Source of the DNA: Lachnospiraceae bacterium
Lineage (GTDB): Bacteria; Bacillota; Clostridia; Lachnospirales; Lachnospiraceae
Assembly: GCA_017473115.1 (NCBI GenBank)
Contig: JAFUNC010000008.1
Location: forward strand, 1-64,000
DNA length: 64,000 nt
Direction: 5' to 3'
Part shown: positions 1 to 7,505 of the stretch, piece by piece
Layout: every line of letters begins with the position of its first letter
Numbering within the stretch: position 1 is the first letter of the stretch
Notes under the pieces: model-generated
Databases searched by the model: none
Seen by the model: only the letters and a program-made list of their open reading frames with translations
What the model was told of the DNA's origin: nothing
Position numbers and translations under genes: made by a program

Positions 1-1
1 A

Positions 2-970
2 GCGGTAGGATATCATCAGAATGAGACATTCTATATGGGTGAAGGAAACGATACGGTAAATGCCGCAGACGGAAATGACACCATTCATGGAGAAGAAGGA
101 AATGACAGCCTGTACGGTCAGAAAGGTGATGATACCTTAATTGGAGGAACAGGTGATGACCGTTTGTATGGTGGAGAAGGTGCAGACACTTACTATATTG
201 GTGCGGCGGATGGAGATGATATCATTGACAATTATGATGCAACCGATAGTAGGCAGTTAGATAAGATTGTGTATGGTGAAGGTGTTTTGGTCGATGATAT
301 TTCTATTACACGTTCGGGAAATGATTTACTGATTTCAAATGCGAAGACTGAGCAGACCACAGTAATAGCAGGCGCATACAATCATGAATTTAACCGATTA
401 TATAATCTTGAGTTTTATGACGAGGATACGGCAATGATTGATTATGCAACGAACTCACTTAATATCACTTACGCTGTAAAGGAGGAGATTGTCGAAGATG
501 TACCTGTAGTTGAATTTGTTGAAAATGTAGCTGCGGATGAGATTATAGAGGCAGAACTTGTCGAAGATGTTGCTGCGGAGGAGATTACAGAGGCAGAACT
601 TGTCAAAGATGTAGCTGCGGAGGAGATTACAGAAGTAGAACTTATTGAAGAGGTTACTACGGAAGAGATTACGGAAACGGAACATATTGAAGAAATAGAG
701 ATCGCGTCTGAAGTGGTTCCTAATATAGAGGTGGAACTTGAAACTCTTGTAGAGAATGAAGAGAATATATATGTTCAGGAAGAAATTGCAGAGACTGAAT
801 CTTCGGAGGATGCAGGCAGTACTGTTATGGTAAGTGAGGAAGATATTACCAAAATGACCGGTTTAATGGTGCAGGAAATGGCAGGGACGGGAACAGAAGG
901 TACTCCACAGATTGTGAATCCGGACACAAATGCTGTTTCAGAAAGTGATTCACTGCTTTGGACTGAATAA
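2..970 (+). CDS. RTX (haemolysin-type Ca-binding repeat) protein, 3' part
   Basis: The frame is open from the first bases of the window, so the gene starts upstream and only about 322 C-terminal residues are present. The first part holds tandem nonapeptides of the GGxGxDxxx type (for example GEGNDTVNA, GGTGDDRLY, GGEGADTYY). Known RTX repeats fold into Ca-binding parallel beta-rolls on secreted or surface proteins. A globular stretch follows, then a Glu-rich tail made of four 14-residue repeats with an AEEITE core. Hydrophobic and acidic residues alternate in this tail, and the protein ends at ...SLLWTE. No sortase motif or membrane segment is seen at the C terminus. The C-terminal position of the RTX repeats would suit type I secretion, but no type I exporter is in the window. 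Function (adhesin, enzyme or toxin) cannot be told without the N terminus. Confidence 0.75.
   Translation, partial: AVGYHQNETFYMGEGNDTVNAADGNDTIHGEEGNDSLYGQKGDDTLIGGTGDDRLYGGEGADTYYIGAADGDDIIDNYDATDSRQLDKIVYGEGVLVDDISITRSGNDLLISNAKTEQTTVIAGAYNHEFNRLYNLEFYDEDTAMIDYATNSLNITYAVKEEIVEDVPVVEFVENVAADEIIEAELVEDVAAEEITEAELVKDVAAEEITEVELIEEVTTEEITETEHIEEIEIASEVVPNIEVELETLVENEENIYVQEEIAETESSEDAGSTVMVSEEDITKMTGLMVQEMAGTGTEGTPQIVNPDTNAVSESDSLLWTE
527..694 (+). repeat. Four tandem 42-bp repeats encoding a Glu-rich tail
   Basis: In-frame direct repeats inside the RTX gene encode VAADEIIEAELVED, VAAEEITEAELVKD and two more diverged 14-residue units. The DNA copies are similar enough to suggest slippage or unequal recombination, so copy number may vary between strains. 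Confidence 0.75.
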
Positions 971-982
971 CAAAATAGAGAA

Positions 983-1010
983 ATGGTGCCTTTAGAGGTG
1001 CCATTTTTTT
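983..1010 (+). terminator. Intrinsic terminator after the RTX gene
   Basis: An 8-bp hairpin (ATGGTGCC / GGTGCCAT, two G-T pairs) with a short loop is followed by a run of seven T. It lies 12 bp after the stop codon and separates this gene from the sporulation promoter. Confidence 0.8.
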
Positions 1011-1011
1011 A

Positions 1012-1077
1012 TGTCGAAAAAAATTTAACATAAGCGTTCCCGTTTCGACAAAATGTGCAAGCCTTCAGTGGTATTCT
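1012..1077 (+). promoter_or_regulatory. Spo0A-type promoter of spoIIGA-sigE
   Basis: Two exact 7-mers matching the 0A box are present: TGTCGAA at 1012-1018 and its reverse complement TTCGACA at 1044-1050. The second overlaps a -35-like TCGACA (1045-1050). A -10-like TATTCT lies at 1072-1077, leaving 21 bp between the hexamers. The B. subtilis spoIIG promoter is known to be a sigma-A promoter with unusually wide (22 bp) spacing, activated by Spo0A~P bound at 0A boxes overlapping -35. The same architecture is visible here. Assignment to Spo0A control is inference. Confidence 0.7.
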
Positions 1078-1100
1078 TAACTTCAAGAAGGATATGAAGT

Positions 1101-1895
1101 ATGAAATATGAAGTCTATTTAGATACGGTGTTTTTGATACAGTTTGTCATGAATTACTGCGTGTTTATGATGACGGCAAGCATTATGAAACTGATTACTT
1201 CAAGGTTGAGAATTATTCTTGCGGCCTTAATCGGTGCAATAGGAAGTTGCTTTATGTTCTTGCCGGTAGGGCTCAACGGTTATGTTAAGTTTATTTTGGT
1301 TTTTGTTCTTTGGATTGCGGCAAGTACGCGGATTGCCTTTTGCGTGAGAGGGCGAAGGCAGTACTTTAGTATGTTGCTTTCCATTGTAGCGATTACGTTT
1401 CTGCTTGGGGGCGTTGCTCAGTGGTTGATGTCTGTATTTAGCGGAAATTTAGCGGTTGGTATATGGTTGACACTGATTATTTTGATTTACGGGATTTTTC
1501 AATATTCATTGCGTCAGTACAGGCGGCAAAAAAGTCTGTTTGTGCCGGTCACTATTTTGACGGAAGTCGGGGAAGATGCGTGCCAAAAGGTAAGTATCGT
1601 AGCACTGATTGATACCGGAAACCGATTGCGCGAAAACAAAACGGGGAAGGCGGTATGTATTGTAGAGCACGGTATTATGCCGCCGCGGGAGCAATACGAT
1701 TACGAAGTAACCTATTACGCACTGGGAAGTACAGGCGCCACCATGAAAGCGCAGTCAATTCCGCAGATGATGATTCATACCAAAGAAGGAGATATCAAAT
1801 GCAGGGATGTGATGCTTGCCTTTTATCCGGGGAAAATATCCCAAAGCGGTGCGTATCATATGATTTTACATAAGGACTATATGAAGGAGGAGTAA
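1101..1895 (+). CDS. spoIIGA: Sigma-E processing peptidase SpoIIGA
   Basis: This is a membrane aspartic protease that removes the pro-sequence of sigma-E in the mother cell during sporulation. The N-terminal ~130 residues form about five hydrophobic segments (start [19 protein letters not shown]). The C-terminal half is soluble and carries the catalytic motif ALIDTGN, with the active Asp at about residue 171. The length of 264 aa is near the family's usual ~300. It ends 4 bp before the sigE ATG, the standard spoIIG operon order, so protease and substrate are co-expressed. The upstream promoter carries two Spo0A boxes. In B. subtilis the enzyme is activated by the forespore signal SpoIIR, which is not in this window. 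Confidence 0.95.
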   Translation: MKYEVYLDTVFLIQFVMNYCVFMMTASIMKLITSRLRIILAALIGAIGSCFMFLPVGLNGYVKFILVFVLWIAASTRIAFCVRGRRQYFSMLLSIVAITFLLGGVAQWLMSVFSGNLAVGIWLTLIILIYGIFQYSLRQYRRQKSLFVPVTILTEVGEDACQKVSIVALIDTGNRLRENKTGKAVCIVEHGIMPPREQYDYEVTYYALGSTGATMKAQSIPQMMIHTKEGDIKCRDVMLAFYPGKISQSGAYHMILHKDYMKEE

Positions 1896-1899
1896 GGAA

Positions 1900-2646
1900 A
1901 TGATGAAGTCGTTTCAAAACTGGTTTGTGGATGGGAGTGTATGCCGGAAGGTATATTTTCCGATTGGAATAGATGTGGAAGAAGAAGGGGAACTTTTTTA
2001 TATCGGCGGAAATGATATTTTGCCGCCGCCTTTGGAAGCCGAGGAAGAGAACCGATGTATTTGTGAATTGGAAAAGGATGAAAATGCAGAGGCCAAAGCA
2101 TCCCTGATTGAACATAATTTACGTCTTGTAGTCTACATAGCCAAAAAGTTTGATAACACCGGCGTGGGTGTGGAAGATTTGATTTCCATCGGAACCATTG
2201 GTCTGATTAAGTCCATCAATACGTTCCGTTCGGATAAAAACATCAAACTGGCAACCTATGCGTCCAGATGCATTGAAAATGAAATTTTAATGTTCCTTCG
2301 CAGAAACAGTAAAACCAAATTTGAAGTGTCCATTGATGAACCGCTGAATGTGGATTGGGACGGAAATGAATTGTTGTTATCGGATATTCTGGGCACGGAT
2401 GAGGATATTATCTATCGGGATATCGAGAGTGATGTGGAGCGAAGGCTTCTGATGAAGGCCATCGGTAAATTGAGCGAAAGAGAGCGTTTGATCATCAGTT
2501 TGCGATATGGTTTAAACCGCAGTGACGGACAGGAAATGACCCAGAAAGAAGTGGCAGATTTACTTGGAATTTCCCAGTCATACATATCAAGATTGGAAAA
2601 GAAGATTATGAACCGGTTAAAAAAGGAAATCAGCAAAGAAATCTAA
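1900..2646 (+). CDS. sigE: Sporulation sigma factor sigma-E (pro-form)
   Basis: This is the early mother-cell sporulation sigma factor. The 248-residue product has an N-terminal pro-sequence of about 30 residues, then [13 protein letters not shown], which matches the known processing-site region. Region 2 follows ([36 protein letters not shown]), then region 4 with the helix-turn-helix [13 protein letters not shown]. Two adjacent ATG codons follow a GGAGGAGTAAGG ribosome binding site that overlaps the end of spoIIGA, suggesting translational coupling. Unlike B. subtilis, sigG does not follow on the same strand but faces it tail to tail. Confidence 0.96.
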   Translation: MMKSFQNWFVDGSVCRKVYFPIGIDVEEEGELFYIGGNDILPPPLEAEEENRCICELEKDENAEAKASLIEHNLRLVVYIAKKFDNTGVGVEDLISIGTIGLIKSINTFRSDKNIKLATYASRCIENEILMFLRRNSKTKFEVSIDEPLNVDWDGNELLLSDILGTDEDIIYRDIESDVERRLLMKAIGKLSERERLIISLRYGLNRSDGQEMTQKEVADLLGISQSYISRLEKKIMNRLKKEISKEI

Positions 2647-2648
2647 CA

Positions 2649-2676
2649 TATCTGGAGGGGATTACCCTTCCAGATA
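2649..2676. terminator. Shared hairpin between convergent sigE and sigG
   Basis: A 12-bp stem (TATCTGGA... / ...TCCAGATA, one G-T pair) with loop ATTA spans the 15-bp gap and the last codons of sigG. No clear T-run follows on either strand, so it may be a weak bidirectional terminator or an RNA-stabilising end. Its symmetry at the collision point of two sporulation genes is suggestive. Confidence 0.5.
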
Positions 2677-3441
2677 GTTGCGCATTGTTTTTAGGGCATT
2701 TTTTTCCAAACGGGATACCTGCGCCTGGGAGATGCCGATGAGATCGGCTACTTCCATTTGGGTCTTACCTTCAAAGAAGCGTAAAACAATGATTTCATGT
2801 TCTCTGGCGTTTAATTTTTTGAGGGCATCGCTTAGGGATAAATGTTCTACCCAGAGTTCCTCGCGATTCTTTTTATCGCTGACCTGGTCCATCACATAAA
2901 GTGTGTCGCCGCCCTCCGTATAGACGGGTTCATAGAGACTCATGGGATTTTGGATGGCATCCAGAGCATAGACAATGTCTTCTTTGGGAATACCGATTTC
3001 CTGAGAGATTTCCATAATGGTAGGTTCCTGCATATTGCGTTTGGTAAGGGCTTCTTTGGCGTAAATTGCCTTATAAGCGGTGTCTTTTAAGGAACGACTG
3101 ACGCGGATGGTATTGTTGTCTCGTAAAAAACGACGGATTTCACCGATGATCATGGGGACTGCATATGTGGAGAATTTGACATTTAACGTGGTATCAAAAT
3201 TGTCAATGGCTTTCATCAGTCCGATACATCCGATTTGGAACAAATCGTCCACATTTTCATTGTTGGAAGAGAAACGTTTGATGACACTTAATACCAGACG
3301 CAGATTTCCTTCGATATATTTTTCTCTTGCTTCCTGATCGCCTTCTGCGATTTTCTCGAACAGTTCCTCTTTTTCGGCAGCATTCAACAGTGGTAATTTG
3401 GCAGTATTTACGCCGCAAATTTCGACTTTTCCATTGGCCAT
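2662..3441 (-). CDS. sigG: Late forespore sigma factor sigma-G
   Basis: This sigma-70 family factor acts in the forespore after engulfment. The start is placed at MANGKVEICG because B. subtilis SigG begins with the near-identical MSRNKVEICG. A GGAGAAC ribosome binding site lies just upstream, and the open frame extends 29 codons further without support. The protein has 259 residues: region 1.2/2.1 (NLRLVLSVIKRF), 2.2 (DDLFQIGCIGLMKAI), 2.3-2.4 (FSTYAVPMIIGEIRRFLRD), region 3, and region 4 (GISQAQVSRLEKNALK). In B. subtilis and most clostridia sigG follows sigE collinearly. Here it is inverted, so read-through from the Spo0A-driven spoIIG operon would be antisense to sigG. Confidence 0.95.
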   Translation of the reverse strand: MANGKVEICGVNTAKLPLLNAAEKEELFEKIAEGDQEAREKYIEGNLRLVLSVIKRFSSNNENVDDLFQIGCIGLMKAIDNFDTTLNVKFSTYAVPMIIGEIRRFLRDNNTIRVSRSLKDTAYKAIYAKEALTKRNMQEPTIMEISQEIGIPKEDIVYALDAIQNPMSLYEPVYTEGGDTLYVMDQVSDKKNREELWVEHLSLSDALKKLNAREHEIIVLRFFEGKTQMEVADLIGISQAQVSRLEKNALKTMRNYLEG

Positions 3442-3575
3442 GATGTTCTCCTTTTTTGCATTTTTACAGACTACAAAAGAGGCTGTAAAATAAGGATTTA
3501 CGATTTGTGGGAATTTATACAAAATCACAGGGACAAATTGGGCTGCGTATGATAAAAGAAAAGGATGATGCTGCT

Positions 3576-3803
3576 ATGTTGTTTTCAGAGTTGCGTGATA
3601 AAGAAGTAATCAGTATCCGGCAATGCCGGAAATTGGGGCATGTCAGTGACATTGAGTTTGATTGTTGCAAGGGTTGCATCGAAAAAATACACGTGCCTGG
3701 AAGAGGAAAACTGTGTAATTTATTTAATCAGGAACCGGATTGTGTAATTTGTTTTTGTGACATTAAGCAAATCGGCCCGGATATTATTCTGGTGGATATT
3801 TAA
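3576..3803 (+). CDS. YlmC/YmxH family PRC-barrel protein
   Basis: A 75-residue protein of the YlmC/YmxH family: small PRC-barrel proteins linked to sporulation in Firmicutes, with no firm biochemical role. Start MLFSELRDKEVISI is chosen over upstream in-frame starts because AAGGATG lies about 8 nt before it and family members begin near 'SELRxKEVI'. Features seen are GKLGHV-like RKLGHVSDIEFD, a GxI beta strand, and a C-terminal CFCDIKQIGPDIILV, where 'IxxIGxDxILV' is the family signature. Four cysteines (CCKGC, CVICFC region) may be incidental or bind metal. It is divergent from sigG, and placement next to sigG is conserved in many clostridia to my knowledge. Confidence 0.75.
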   Translation: MLFSELRDKEVISIRQCRKLGHVSDIEFDCCKGCIEKIHVPGRGKLCNLFNQEPDCVICFCDIKQIGPDIILVDI

Positions 3804-3852
3804 AAAAGTAGTGGCACAAAGAGGCTTTTACCTTGAAAAAGTCAGAATTTAG

Positions 3853-3879
3853 TTGACGAAATGACATAAATGTTATAAA
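3853..3879 (+). promoter_or_regulatory. Probable sigma-A promoter of nrdR
   Basis: TTGACG at 3853-3858 and TATAAA at 3874-3879, preceded by TG (extended -10), with a 15-bp spacer. The spacer is short, but both elements are good, and nrdR starts about 105 bp downstream. Confidence 0.45.
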
Positions 3880-3983
3880 ATTTTTATGGTAAACCAAATG
3901 AATAAAATTGTAGTTTGGTTACGGTTCATAAGATAAAATAATCGTCAATGTGCGGTGTGACGCATAGGAAGAGGAGAGCAGAA

Positions 3984-4433
3984 ATGAAGTGTCCTTTTTG
4001 TAATCATGAAAATACCAGAGTAATCGATTCCAGACCGGCGGAAGATAATAATTCCATTCGTCGTCGCCGTGTGTGTGATGAGTGCGGCAAGCGATTTACC
4101 ACATATGAAAAAGTGGAAACCATTCCTCTGATTATCATTAAGAAGGATAATAACCGTGAAACCTATGACCGCAGCAAGATTGAAGCGGGTATTTTGAGAG
4201 CCTGCCATAAGAGACCTGTTTCTGCGGCTCAGATTACGCAGTTGGTGGATTCTGTGGAAACCGAGATTGTGAATCGCGAAGAACGCGAGATTTCAAGTAA
4301 TGTTATCGGCGAATTGATTATGAACAAATTAAAGGATTTGGATCCGGTAGCCTATGTAAGATTTGCATCGGTATATCGTGAATTTAAGGACGTAAATACT
4401 TTTATGGACGAACTGAAAAAGATTTTAAAATAA
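3984..4433 (+). CDS. nrdR: Transcriptional repressor NrdR
   Basis: This is an ATP/dATP-sensing repressor of ribonucleotide reductase operons. The 149-residue protein has an N-terminal zinc ribbon (CPFCNHENTRVIDSRP ... CDECGKRFTTYEKVE) followed by the ATP-cone domain (KKDNNREXYDRSKIEAGILRAC region). Length and order match the family. ATG at 3984 follows a GAGGAG site, and the 12-codon upstream extension lacks support. It is followed by a terminator, so it is probably monocistronic. No reductase gene or NrdR box pair was recognised in this window. Confidence 0.96.
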   Translation: MKCPFCNHENTRVIDSRPAEDNNSIRRRRVCDECGKRFTTYEKVETIPLIIIKKDNNRETYDRSKIEAGILRACHKRPVSAAQITQLVDSVETEIVNREEREISSNVIGELIMNKLKDLDPVAYVRFASVYREFKDVNTFMDELKKILK

Positions 4434-4441
4434 GAATGAAA

Positions 4442-4464
4442 GGCCGGTGGCACACCGGTCTTTT
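4442..4464 (+). terminator. Terminator after nrdR
   Basis: An 8-bp GC-rich hairpin (GGCCGGTG / CACCGGTC, loop GCA) is followed directly by TTTT, 8 bp after the nrdR stop. Confidence 0.75.
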
Positions 4465-4499
4465 GATGTATATAAAGTAAAAAGATTTTGGAGAAAACG

Positions 4500-5471
4500 A
4501 TGATAAATTTTGCTGTTTTGGCGGCCGGAAGTATTGCGGGAAAAATGTCGCATGCGGTATCCGGACTGAAAGAAATCAATAAATACGCCGTGGCGTCCCG
4601 CAGTTTGGAACGGGCGGAACAATTTGCCGCAGAATGGGGATATACAAAAGCATACGGCAGTTATGAAGAAATGCTTGGGGATGCGGAAGTGGAACTGGTA
4701 TATGTGGCATCGCCCCATTCCCATCACTATGAACATACCAAAATGTGTTTGGAAGCCGGTAAACATGTGTTGGTGGAGAAGGCTTTTACCGTGAATGCGG
4801 GACAGGCGGAGGAATTGGTTGCGTTGGCAAGAGAGAAGAACCTTTTGCTGGTGGAGGCGATGTGGACAAGGTTTCTGCCGGCAAGACAGATGATTGATGA
4901 TTTACTTGCGCAGGGTACAATTGGTGAAATTACGTCATTAACGGCCAATTTGGGTTATTCTATGCGGCACAAGGAACGTTTGATTAAGCCGGAACTTGCA
5001 GGAGGTGCTCTTTTGGATGTGGGAGTCTACCCCATTCAGTTTGCCTTAATGACCATCAAAGAAAAAGTAGTTAAAATTACTTCGGATGCGGTGTTGTCGC
5101 CGGAAGGAATTGATTATACCAACAGTGTGACTTTGACTTTTGAAAGCGGAAAAATGGCGATGCTTCACAGCAGTATGCTGTCTTTGACAGACAGGGAAGG
5201 CGTGATTTACGGTGAAAAAGGAAGTATCCGTGTGCATAATATCAATAATTGTGAAGGCATTGATGTTTATGACGGGAACGGCAATAAGATAAAAGAAATT
5301 GCAGTTCCGCCGCAGATTAACGGTTATGAATATGAGGTACTTGCCTGCGCGGAAGCGATTCAAAAGGGTGAAATTGAGTGTTTGCAGATGCCTCATGAAG
5401 AAACCCTTCGGGGAATGCGGATTCTGGATACCATCCGCGGTCAGTGGGGGATGAAATATCCCGGAGAATAA
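4500..5471 (+). CDS. Gfo/Idh/MocA family oxidoreductase
   Basis: A 323-residue NAD(P)-dependent dehydrogenase of the glucose-fructose oxidoreductase/inositol dehydrogenase family. The N-terminal Rossmann domain begins INFAVLAAGSIAGKMSHAV. The conserved block ASPHSHHYEHTKMCLEAGKH is followed by VEKAFTVN, the family 'EKP' motif with A in place of P. The C-terminal alpha/beta domain includes GGALLDVGVYPIQ, where the family catalytic His is replaced by Gln (D-x-G-x-Y-x-x-x). ATG at 4500 is preferred to an upstream TTG because the TTTTGGAG ribosome binding site spans the TTG. The closest architecture is dihydrodiol/D-xylose dehydrogenase-like. Substrate is unknown. The following dehydrogenase starts 20 bp later, so the two probably form an operon. 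Confidence 0.85.
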   Translation: MINFAVLAAGSIAGKMSHAVSGLKEINKYAVASRSLERAEQFAAEWGYTKAYGSYEEMLGDAEVELVYVASPHSHHYEHTKMCLEAGKHVLVEKAFTVNAGQAEELVALAREKNLLLVEAMWTRFLPARQMIDDLLAQGTIGEITSLTANLGYSMRHKERLIKPELAGGALLDVGVYPIQFALMTIKEKVVKITSDAVLSPEGIDYTNSVTLTFESGKMAMLHSSMLSLTDREGVIYGEKGSIRVHNINNCEGIDVYDGNGNKIKEIAVPPQINGYEYEVLACAEAIQKGEIECLQMPHEETLRGMRILDTIRGQWGMKYPGE

Positions 5472-5491
5472 TGAACAAGGAGTTGTTTTTT

Positions 5492-6424
5492 ATGAGAAAA
5501 ATAGTAATGTTAGAGCGTGATAACATAGGAGCCGATGTTGATTTGAGTTATTTTGAGAATTTAGGTGAGTTAACGGTTTACGGAACCACACCCAATGAAC
5601 AGGCGGCGGAGCGTATCGGGGACGCGGATGTGTTGGTCATTAATAAGATTCCCATGAATGAGACTACCTTAAAAAATGCATCCAATGTGAAACTGATTTG
5701 TGTTACGGCGACGGGAACCGATAACGTGGATATGGAGTATTGTAAAAGTCGCGGTATTACGGTAAAAAATGTGAGCAGTTATTCTACCGAAAGCGTGGTA
5801 CAACACACTTTTGCCATGTATTTTTATCTCAGTGAAAAATTGCGTTTTTATGACGATTATGTAAAGAATGGGGAGTATATGAAGTGTCCCAGATTTACGT
5901 TTTTCGGAGAGACATTTGGGGAACTGTACGGTAAGACATGGGGCATTGCGGGATTAGGCGAAATCGGCACAAGAGTCGCAGAAATTGCCAAGGCTTTTGG
6001 CTGTAAAGTGATTTATTATTCCACTAGCGGCAGAAACAACAATGACCTGTATGAGAGAGTAGATTTTGAGACGTTGCTGAAAGAATCGGATGTGATTTCC
6101 GTTCACGCACCATTGAATGAGCAGACAAAACATCTGTTTACCTATGATGTTATGGCGAAGATGAAGCCTTCTGCGTATCTTTTGAATCTGGGTCGCGGTC
6201 CCATTGTAAAAGAGGGGGATTTGTGCAGGGCGTTAAATGAGAACCTGATTGCGGGCGCAGGGCTCGACGTATTGGAAAAGGAGCCGATGTCTGCTGATAA
6301 TCCGTTGTATTCCATTCAGGACAGCCGAAAATTATTGATTACTCCGCATATTGCCTGGGCAACCACGGAGGCCAGAAATCGTCTAATGAAACAGGTGTAT
6401 AAAAATATTGAGGAAAACTCATAA
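5492..6424 (+). CDS. D-2-hydroxyacid dehydrogenase (HprA/SerA-like)
   Basis: A 310-residue NAD-dependent D-isomer-specific 2-hydroxyacid dehydrogenase. Visible elements are the Rossmann motif GIAGLGEIGTRVAEIAKAFG, the conserved Arg region LLNLGRGPIVKEGDL, the acidic ALNENLIAGAGLDVLEKEP and the catalytic His in LLITPHIAWAT. It resembles hydroxypyruvate/glycerate dehydrogenases, but substrate is not decided by sequence. Two starts are possible: ATG 5471 overlapping the previous stop, and ATG 5492. The second is preferred because AAGGAG sits 9 nt upstream and family members begin MKIVxLD-like. It probably shares a transcript with the oxidoreductase upstream. Confidence 0.85.
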   Translation: MRKIVMLERDNIGADVDLSYFENLGELTVYGTTPNEQAAERIGDADVLVINKIPMNETTLKNASNVKLICVTATGTDNVDMEYCKSRGITVKNVSSYSTESVVQHTFAMYFYLSEKLRFYDDYVKNGEYMKCPRFTFFGETFGELYGKTWGIAGLGEIGTRVAEIAKAFGCKVIYYSTSGRNNNDLYERVDFETLLKESDVISVHAPLNEQTKHLFTYDVMAKMKPSAYLLNLGRGPIVKEGDLCRALNENLIAGAGLDVLEKEPMSADNPLYSIQDSRKLLITPHIAWATTEARNRLMKQVYKNIEENS

Positions 6425-6460
6425 AAACTTATAAAAAAACTGTTATTTTATTTGTTTTTA

Positions 6461-6469
6461 TGATATAAT
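6461..6469 (+). promoter_or_regulatory. Extended -10 promoter of cheV
   Basis: TGATATAAT (TGn plus a perfect TATAAT at 6464-6469) lies in an AT-rich leader 61 bp before the cheV start. No good -35 is visible and no flagellar sigma-D signature was seen. Confidence 0.5.
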
Positions 6470-6529
6470 CAGTAGGAATATATGTATTTGGATTTAGAGG
6501 GAAAGCAAAAATATTGGTGAGGTGACGTT

Positions 6530-7426
6530 ATGGATAGCAAAATTCTTTTAGAAAACGGAACAAACGAACTGGAAGTGTTGGAATTTGTGGTAGGAGGTAA
6601 TTCCTACGGAATCAATGTGGCAAAGATTCGTGAAATCATTCCTTATCAGCCTGTTACAATGGTACCCAATGCACATCCCAGCATTGAAGGTATTTTTATG
6701 CCGAGAGATTTTATGATTACAGCAATTGACTTGTCCAATTGCTTACAACTTGGTGAAGGTAAGCCCGGCGGATTGTTTATCGTAACGAATTTTAATAATT
6801 TGGATATTGCATTTCACGTTGAGTCTGTAGTAGGCATTCATCGTGTATCTTGGGCAGATATTGTGAAGCCCAGTGCAACCGTTGTTTCTGCAGAAGATGG
6901 TATTTCTACAGGTATTATAAATATTAATGGTAAGTTGATTATTATTCTTGATTTTGAAAAAATTGTAGCGGATATTAATCCCGATACCGGACTTAAGGTT
7001 TCGGAAGTGGAAGCCTTGGGTGTAAGAGAGAGAAATGATATTCCTATTTTGATTGCTGAAGATTCTGCACTTTTAAATGCATTGATTTGTGATTCCCTTA
7101 AGAAAGCAGGATATTGCAATGTCATCAGTTGTGAAAACGGCAAGGAAGCGTGGAATGTGATTCAGGATTGCAAAGCAAGAGGCGTTTTAGAAGAACATGT
7201 CAAATTGGTAATTACCGATATTGAGATGCCTCAGATGGATGGACATCATTTGTTGAAACTGATTCGTGAGGACAGTGAAACAGAAGATATCCCGGTTATG
7301 ATTTTCTCTTCCTTAATCAACGATGATATGAGAAGAAAGGGAGAAGCACTTGGTGCAAATGTTCAACTTACGAAGCCGGAAATCGGTAACTTGGTTCGTG
7401 AGATTGATGCCTTGGTTCTTTCATAA
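6530..7426 (+). CDS. cheV: Chemotaxis coupling protein CheV
   Basis: CheV couples chemoreceptors to CheA and takes part in adaptation. This 298-residue protein has an N-terminal CheW-like domain (about 12-160, LEVLEFVVGGNSYGINVAKI) and a C-terminal CheY-like receiver (about 172-298). The receiver has the acidic pocket ED near residue 175, the phospho-acceptor D230 in LVITDIEMPQMDG, and the conserved Lys in QLTKPE. GGTGAGGTGACGTT precedes the ATG. It has its own promoter and terminator and no other che gene is adjacent. The next gene downstream encodes the membrane protein with FliM-like CheY-binding motifs, which makes a functional link plausible. Confidence 0.95.
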   Translation: MDSKILLENGTNELEVLEFVVGGNSYGINVAKIREIIPYQPVTMVPNAHPSIEGIFMPRDFMITAIDLSNCLQLGEGKPGGLFIVTNFNNLDIAFHVESVVGIHRVSWADIVKPSATVVSAEDGISTGIININGKLIIILDFEKIVADINPDTGLKVSEVEALGVRERNDIPILIAEDSALLNALICDSLKKAGYCNVISCENGKEAWNVIQDCKARGVLEEHVKLVITDIEMPQMDGHHLLKLIREDSETEDIPVMIFSSLINDDMRRKGEALGANVQLTKPEIGNLVREIDALVLS

Positions 7427-7432
7427 GTTTTT

Positions 7433-7460
7433 AAAAGCCGGGATAACTCCCCGGCTTTTT
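7433..7460 (+). terminator. Terminator after cheV
   Basis: A 10-bp hairpin (AAAAGCCGGG / CCCGGCTTTT) runs into a T tract, 6 bp after the stop. It separates cheV from the gene at 7506. Confidence 0.85.
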
Positions 7461-7505
7461 CTACTCTAAAAACAGAGATGTTTCTACGATGCAGGAGGAA
7501 TAATC

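Noticed and set aside
3442-3528. 29-codon N-terminal extension of sigG
   Set aside because: SigG homologs begin at MxxxKVEICG, and a ribosome binding site lies directly before that ATG.
4488-4500. TTG start extending the Gfo/Idh protein by four residues
   Set aside because: The TTG overlaps the GGAG site that serves the ATG at 4500.
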